From JBLHKE01 sp047619485 (lineage in GTDB: Bacteria > Verrucomicrobiota > Verrucomicrobiia > Verrucomicrobiales > DEV007), in NCBI GenBank assembly GCA_047619485.1, contig JBLHKE010000305.1, forward strand, positions 1 to 8,772: a DNA stretch of 8,772 bases, read 5' to 3'. Every line of letters begins with the position of its first letter. Position 1 is the first letter of the stretch. The notes under the pieces were generated by a model. It had not been told where the DNA came from, searched no databases, and saw only the letters and a list, made by a program, of their open reading frames with translations. Shown one piece after another: positions 5,451-8,772 of this stretch. A program made the translations under genes and the position numbers.

Positions 5451-8400
5451 ATGCGACTCCGGCACCTTCATTGCACGTTCCTAGCGCTGTTGCTCTCTGT
5501 TTCTGCAGAGGCACAGGTCGACTACTTGCGCGACATCAAGCCGGTTCTCAAGGAACGCTGTTACGCCTGTCACGGAGCGTTAAAACAGAAAGCCGGGCTG
5601 CGACTGGACAGCGCACAGGGCATTCACGCCGGCGGCGATGACGGCAATATATTGGACGATTTGATCGGCAGAGTCACCCACGCAGATCCTGACGAGCGCA
5701 TGCCGCCAGAAGGCAAGCCGCTCGACCCCGAGCAAGTGGCAGTGATCCGCGCATGGCTCGATGCCGGCGCGCCGATCCCGGAGGGAGAGCAAGGCGAAGA
5801 TGATCCACGTGATCATTGGGCCTTCCAGCGCATCGAGCCTCAGTTGATTCCTTCCGTTGGAAAGAAGAATCCGATCGATGCCTTCCTCGAATGGAAGCGG
5901 GTCGGGACTGGGCTCGACAAACAACCTTCGGCGCAGCGTTCGCTGTTGATCCGTCGCGTCTACCTCGACCTGATCGGCCTGCCGCCAACGCTCGAACAAC
6001 TCCGCGACAAGCGCGCGTGGGAAGACATCGTCGACGAGTTGCTAGCGAGCCCGCAGCACGGCGAACGCTGGGGACGCCACTGGATGGATGTCTGGCGCTA
6101 CAGCGATTGGTACGGCTTGGGCGCGCAGTTGCGCAACAGCCAGAGACACCTCTGGCACTGGCGCGATTGGATCATCGCGTCGATCAATGCCGACAAGGGT
6201 TACGATCGCATGGTCCAGGAGATGCTCGCCGGCGACGAACTCGCTCCTGGCGATCTTGAGGTGGTGCGCGGCACTGGCTTCCTCGCGCGAAACTACTACC
6301 TGTTCAATCGCACCACCTGGCTCGACAGCACCATCGAGCACAGCGGTAAAGCCTTCCTCGGGCTGACTCTCAATTGTGCCAAGTGTCACGATCACAAATA
6401 CGACCCAATCACACAGCTCGACTACTACCGCTTCCGCGCGATTTTCGAACCGCACCAGGTAAGGCTCGACCCGCTGCCGGGCGTGATCGATTTGGCGAAG
6501 GGCGGGCTGCCGCGCGTGTTCGACGATCAGCCCGACGCCCCGACTTACTTGCACCTGCGTGGCGATGAAAAAAATCCTGACAAAGACACCAAGATTGAAC
6601 CCGGCGTACCGGCGATCCTTGCAGGCTTCGCTCAGGAGCCGACGCCGATCGACCTGCCGCACACGGCCTATGCGCCAGGTTCGCGAGATTACGTGCAAGG
6701 CGACCGCCTGGCAGCCGCGCAGCGAGAGCTCGACAAGGCGAAACAGGCGCTGGCGAAGATCGCCGAGCAGGTAGCTCCGCAGCCGCAATCGACGGTTTCG
6801 GAGTTCGCCATTGCCGAGGAGTTCGACGCCCCAAACGATGAGCTTTGGGAGATCAACGGCGACGATTGGGAATACCGCGATGGGGTATTGGACAAGACGA
6901 CATCGAACCGAGAGAATAATGTCGTTGTCCTGCGCAAGAAAGCGCCGCGTGACTTTGAGTTGGTCGCGACTTACACGATCACCGGTGGTACGACTTACAA
7001 ATCGATCGGCTTCCGCTTCGATCGCATCGACGGTGGCAAGAACCAGCACCAAGTCTACACCAGCGCCCACCAACCTGGTCCGAAGTTGCAAGTCTCTCAC
7101 ACCGTCGACGGCACAGACCAATATCCGCCGTCCGGCCGGGTCAACCGCCCGATCAAAGTGGGCGAGCGCTACGAGCTGAGGCTGGCGGTGCGCGATCGGC
7201 TCCTAAATATCTGGCTCAACGGCGAATTCGTGCTCGCCTACCTCTTGCCCAAGAGGCACGAGGATGGTTCGATTGCGTTTTCTGCCTTCGATGCGACCGC
7301 TGCGTTCGATTCGATTTCGATCCGAGCGCTTCCAGCTGATCTGAAACTAACGCCAGCCGGAGGTGTGGACACTTCGATCGAAGCCGCCGAGGAGCTAGTC
7401 GCCTGGCGACAGCTGGAACTGCAGGCGCTCGAGGCGAAGATTGCAGCAGACCAGTCACTGTATTCCGGGGCCGACAATTTTTCACTCTGCAGTGCAGCCG
7501 CTGGGATTGCTGAGCGCCACGCCCGTGTCGCCAAGGCGAAGTATGAGATACGGCGCGACCGCAACGATGCCAAAAAGTTGGCTGCAGCGCAAAAACGATT
7601 GGCCGCGGCGGAGAAGGTCGATCCGCCGCATAGCTACGCTCCGATCCGCGTCTCGCGTAAAGCTCTCGAGAGTCCACAACACAAGTTCGATCAATATCCT
7701 CCGACCTATGCGAAGACCAGCACCGGTCGCCGACTCGCCCTAGCGAATTGGATCATCCACCGCGATAATCCGCTCACCGCACGGGTCGCGGTCAACCACG
7801 TGTGGATGCGCCATTTCGGCGAACCGCTGGTCGAGACCGTGTTCGATTTCGGTCGCCGCGCCAAACGACCGCTGCACGCAGAGCTGCTCGATTTTCTCGC
7901 CGCTGATTTCATCGATTCTGGCTGGAGTTTCAAACACCTCCACCGGTTGATCGTCACCTCGGAGACATACTGCGCCAGCACATCCAACCTTGGCGCCGAT
8001 GCGCACACGCGCGCAAAAGATGCCGACAACCACTACTACTGGCGTGCCAACTCGCGCCGCATGGAATCGGAAGTCCTGCGCGATAGCCTTTTGAATCTGG
8101 CTGGGACGCTCGACCTTCAGTCTGGAGGTCCACCGGTCGATCCGAACGCAGGTGGCACTCGAAGAAGTTTGTATTTCAGGCACTCGCGCGACCACAAAAA
8201 TCAATTCCTATCGATGTTCGACAACGCCGATCACCTCGCCTGCTACCGCCGCGCCGCGAGCATCATGCCGCAACAGGCGCTAGCGCTGTCGAACAGCAAG
8301 CTGGCGCTCGAGGCATCAGAAAAAATCGCCGCGCGGATTGGCGGGGAAGGGGATGCATTTATCAAGCGAGCCTTCGAGACGCTGGTGTGTCGTGAACCGG

Positions 8401-8519
8401 ATCCGGCAGAGGTCGAGGCCTGTCGGGAATATATCGAACAGCTCCCGAACAAAGATCGGGTTCAAGCGCGACTGGTTCACGCTTTGCTGAACTTCAACGA
8501 TTTCGTGACGATCCGTTAA
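5451..8519 (+). CDS. PSCyt1-PSCyt2 (DUF1549)-LamG-like-PSD1 (DUF1553) exported protein
   Basis: A 1022-residue protein with a signal peptide (1-22, cut after SAEAQ). PSCyt1 covers about 23-115, with heme-c motif CYACH (37-41) and likely axial Met84 in DERMPPEGKPL. DUF1549/PSCyt2 spans about 140-335 and contains a second CxxCH, CAKCH (309-313). A helical, coiled-coil-like stretch lies at 415-442. A concanavalin/LamG- or DUF1080-like beta domain occupies about 450-627, including FRFDR, LNIWLNGEFV and a closing DSISIRAL. A second helical region (643-722) precedes DUF1553/PSD1 at about 755-1005, with NPLTARVAVNHVW, RRMESEVLRD, RSLYFRHSRD and MPQQALALSNS. This is the standard full-length PVC architecture. 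A periplasmic or cell-surface location follows from the signal. Two c-type hemes and a sugar- or polymer-binding role for the inserted domain are inferences; the family's reaction is unknown. The DUF1501 gene follows after 101 bases, as is typical. Confidence 0.95.
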   Translation: MRLRHLHCTFLALLLSVSAEAQVDYLRDIKPVLKERCYACHGALKQKAGLRLDSAQGIHAGGDDGNILDDLIGRVTHADPDERMPPEGKPLDPEQVAVIRAWLDAGAPIPEGEQGEDDPRDHWAFQRIEPQLIPSVGKKNPIDAFLEWKRVGTGLDKQPSAQRSLLIRRVYLDLIGLPPTLEQLRDKRAWEDIVDELLASPQHGERWGRHWMDVWRYSDWYGLGAQLRNSQRHLWHWRDWIIASINADKGYDRMVQEMLAGDELAPGDLEVVRGTGFLARNYYLFNRTTWLDSTIEHSGKAFLGLTLNCAKCHDHKYDPITQLDYYRFRAIFEPHQVRLDPLPGVIDLAKGGLPRVFDDQPDAPTYLHLRGDEKNPDKDTKIEPGVPAILAGFAQEPTPIDLPHTAYAPGSRDYVQGDRLAAAQRELDKAKQALAKIAEQVAPQPQSTVSEFAIAEEFDAPNDELWEINGDDWEYRDGVLDKTTSNRENNVVVLRKKAPRDFELVATYTITGGTTYKSIGFRFDRIDGGKNQHQVYTSAHQPGPKLQVSHTVDGTDQYPPSGRVNRPIKVGERYELRLAVRDRLLNIWLNGEFVLAYLLPKRHEDGSIAFSAFDATAAFDSISIRALPADLKLTPAGGVDTSIEAAEELVAWRQLELQALEAKIAADQSLYSGADNFSLCSAAAGIAERHARVAKAKYEIRRDRNDAKKLAAAQKRLAAAEKVDPPHSYAPIRVSRKALESPQHKFDQYPPTYAKTSTGRRLALANWIIHRDNPLTARVAVNHVWMRHFGEPLVETVFDFGRRAKRPLHAELLDFLAADFIDSGWSFKHLHRLIVTSETYCASTSNLGADAHTRAKDADNHYYWRANSRRMESEVLRDSLLNLAGTLDLQSGGPPVDPNAGGTRRSLYFRHSRDHKNQFLSMFDNADHLACYRRAASIMPQQALALSNSKLALEASEKIAARIGGEGDAFIKRAFETLVCREPDPAEVEACREYIEQLPNKDRVQARLVHALLNFNDFVTIR

Positions 8520-8581
8520 GGATGTGCGGCGCGGGGACTCGATTTCTGGCTAGAACCATTCGTGGTTGAATTTTGGCGCAG

Positions 8582-8610
8582 TTGCTCTGACGGTTCAATG
8601 CTGGTAGGGT
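8582..8610 (+). promoter_or_regulatory. Possible promoter of the DUF1501 gene
   Basis: TTGCTC (8582-8587) and TAGGGT (8605-8610) are separated by 17 bases. Only TTG and TA...T match consensus, so the pair is weak alone. Its spacing to the ATG (10 bases after the -10) mirrors the PSD1 promoter. AGGG at 8606-8609 could instead serve as a Shine-Dalgarno site, though 11 bases from the ATG is long. Confidence 0.28.
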
Positions 8611-8620
8611 GATCTTCCTC

Positions 8621-8772
8621 ATGCGTTCTCCAATCACCAGTCACGCAGTTCGCCGCAGGGCATTTCTGCAAGGTAGCTCACTCGGTTTTGGCGGTCTCGC
8701 TTTGAACTCGATGTTACGCGGGGCCGAAGGAGTTTGGTCGCCACCGTCTGGTCGCCCGCATTTTGCGCCGCA
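8621..8772 (+). CDS. DUF1501 family protein, N-terminal 50 residues (3' end beyond window)
   Basis: The ATG at 8621 opens a frame that stays open to the window edge. Residues 11-32 form a twin-arginine signal, RRRAFLQGSSLGFGGLALNS, with the RRxFL core and a hydrophobic stretch, so export in folded form by Tat is predicted. Residues 46-50, PHFAP, match the conserved start of the DUF1501 domain, which in family members usually continues toward a sulfatase-like alpha/beta fold; that part is not visible here. It follows the PSD1 gene by 101 bases on the same strand, and this pairing is what makes the assignment secure. The pair is widespread in Planctomycetota and Verrucomicrobiota, but the substrate is unknown. 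It may be read through from the PSD1 gene, from its own weak promoter, or both. Confidence 0.87.
   Translation, partial: MRSPITSHAVRRRAFLQGSSLGFGGLALNSMLRGAEGVWSPPSGRPHFAP

Noticed and set aside
6042..7121. 359-codon minus-strand open frame
   Set aside because: It is wholly antisense to the conserved DUF1549 and LamG-like parts of the PSD1 gene and shows no motif of its own. Long antisense frames are expected where third positions are GC-rich.
8554..8567. Small hairpin AACCA-TTCG-TGGTT between the PSD1 and DUF1501 genes
   Set aside because: A five-base stem with a TTCG loop, followed by GAATTTT, is too weak for a confident terminator. At most it could be a partial attenuator or mRNA end-stabilising hairpin.

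Overview
The window looks like chromosomal DNA of a PVC-superphylum bacterium, most likely a verrucomicrobial (Opitutae-like) heterotroph. Three things point there: a PSCyt1/PSCyt2/PSD1 (DUF1549/DUF1553) protein next to a DUF1501 protein with a Tat-type N-terminus; a large secreted protein ending in the '...GSWVPV...YFRL' module common in Verrucomicrobiota; and a GC-rich base composition with GC-biased third codon positions. The lineage is an inference from these families.

Layout. Positions 379 to 1 (minus strand) hold the start of a small secreted cysteine-containing protein. It runs off the window edge, ends in view with a tandem GSSYR repeat, and is encoded by the 15-bp DNA repeat at 1-60. 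Positions 380-1156 are mostly non-coding or of unclear status: one weak orphan reading frame (549-890), a clean inverted repeat (465-488) and a (CA)7 tract. Positions 1157-2368 (plus) encode a Gfo/Idh/MocA-family NAD(P)-dependent oxidoreductase. It faces a convergent gene, 5183 to 2532 (minus), for an 883-residue exported protein of beta-propeller-like 'xDGxxW' repeats with a verrucomicrobial C-terminal module. A divergent promoter region (5184-5450) separates that gene from 5451-8519 (plus), a 1022-residue exported PSCyt1-PSCyt2-LamG/DUF1080-like-PSD1 protein with two CxxCH motifs. The first 50 codons of a DUF1501 protein (8621 to the window end) follow it.

How they may work together. DUF1549/DUF1553 and DUF1501 genes are typically paired in PVC bacteria and often lie in polysaccharide- or sugar-catabolism loci, together with Gfo/Idh/MocA oxidoreductases and DUF1080 domains. 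Their biochemical role is not established. Here the pair is the clear functional unit. The oxidoreductase and the propeller protein are neighbours but are not co-transcribed with it. Nothing in view is a mobile element, CRISPR array, tRNA or rRNA.

Points most worth a second look: the edge gene with its duplicated 16-residue motif and in-frame GSSYR repeat; promoter-like boxes lying so close to the start codons of the PSD1 and DUF1501 genes that leaderless or near-leaderless transcripts are suggested; the resemblance of the oxidoreductase to fungal D-galacturonate reductase-type proteins; and a start-less reading frame with one membrane-like segment just after it.
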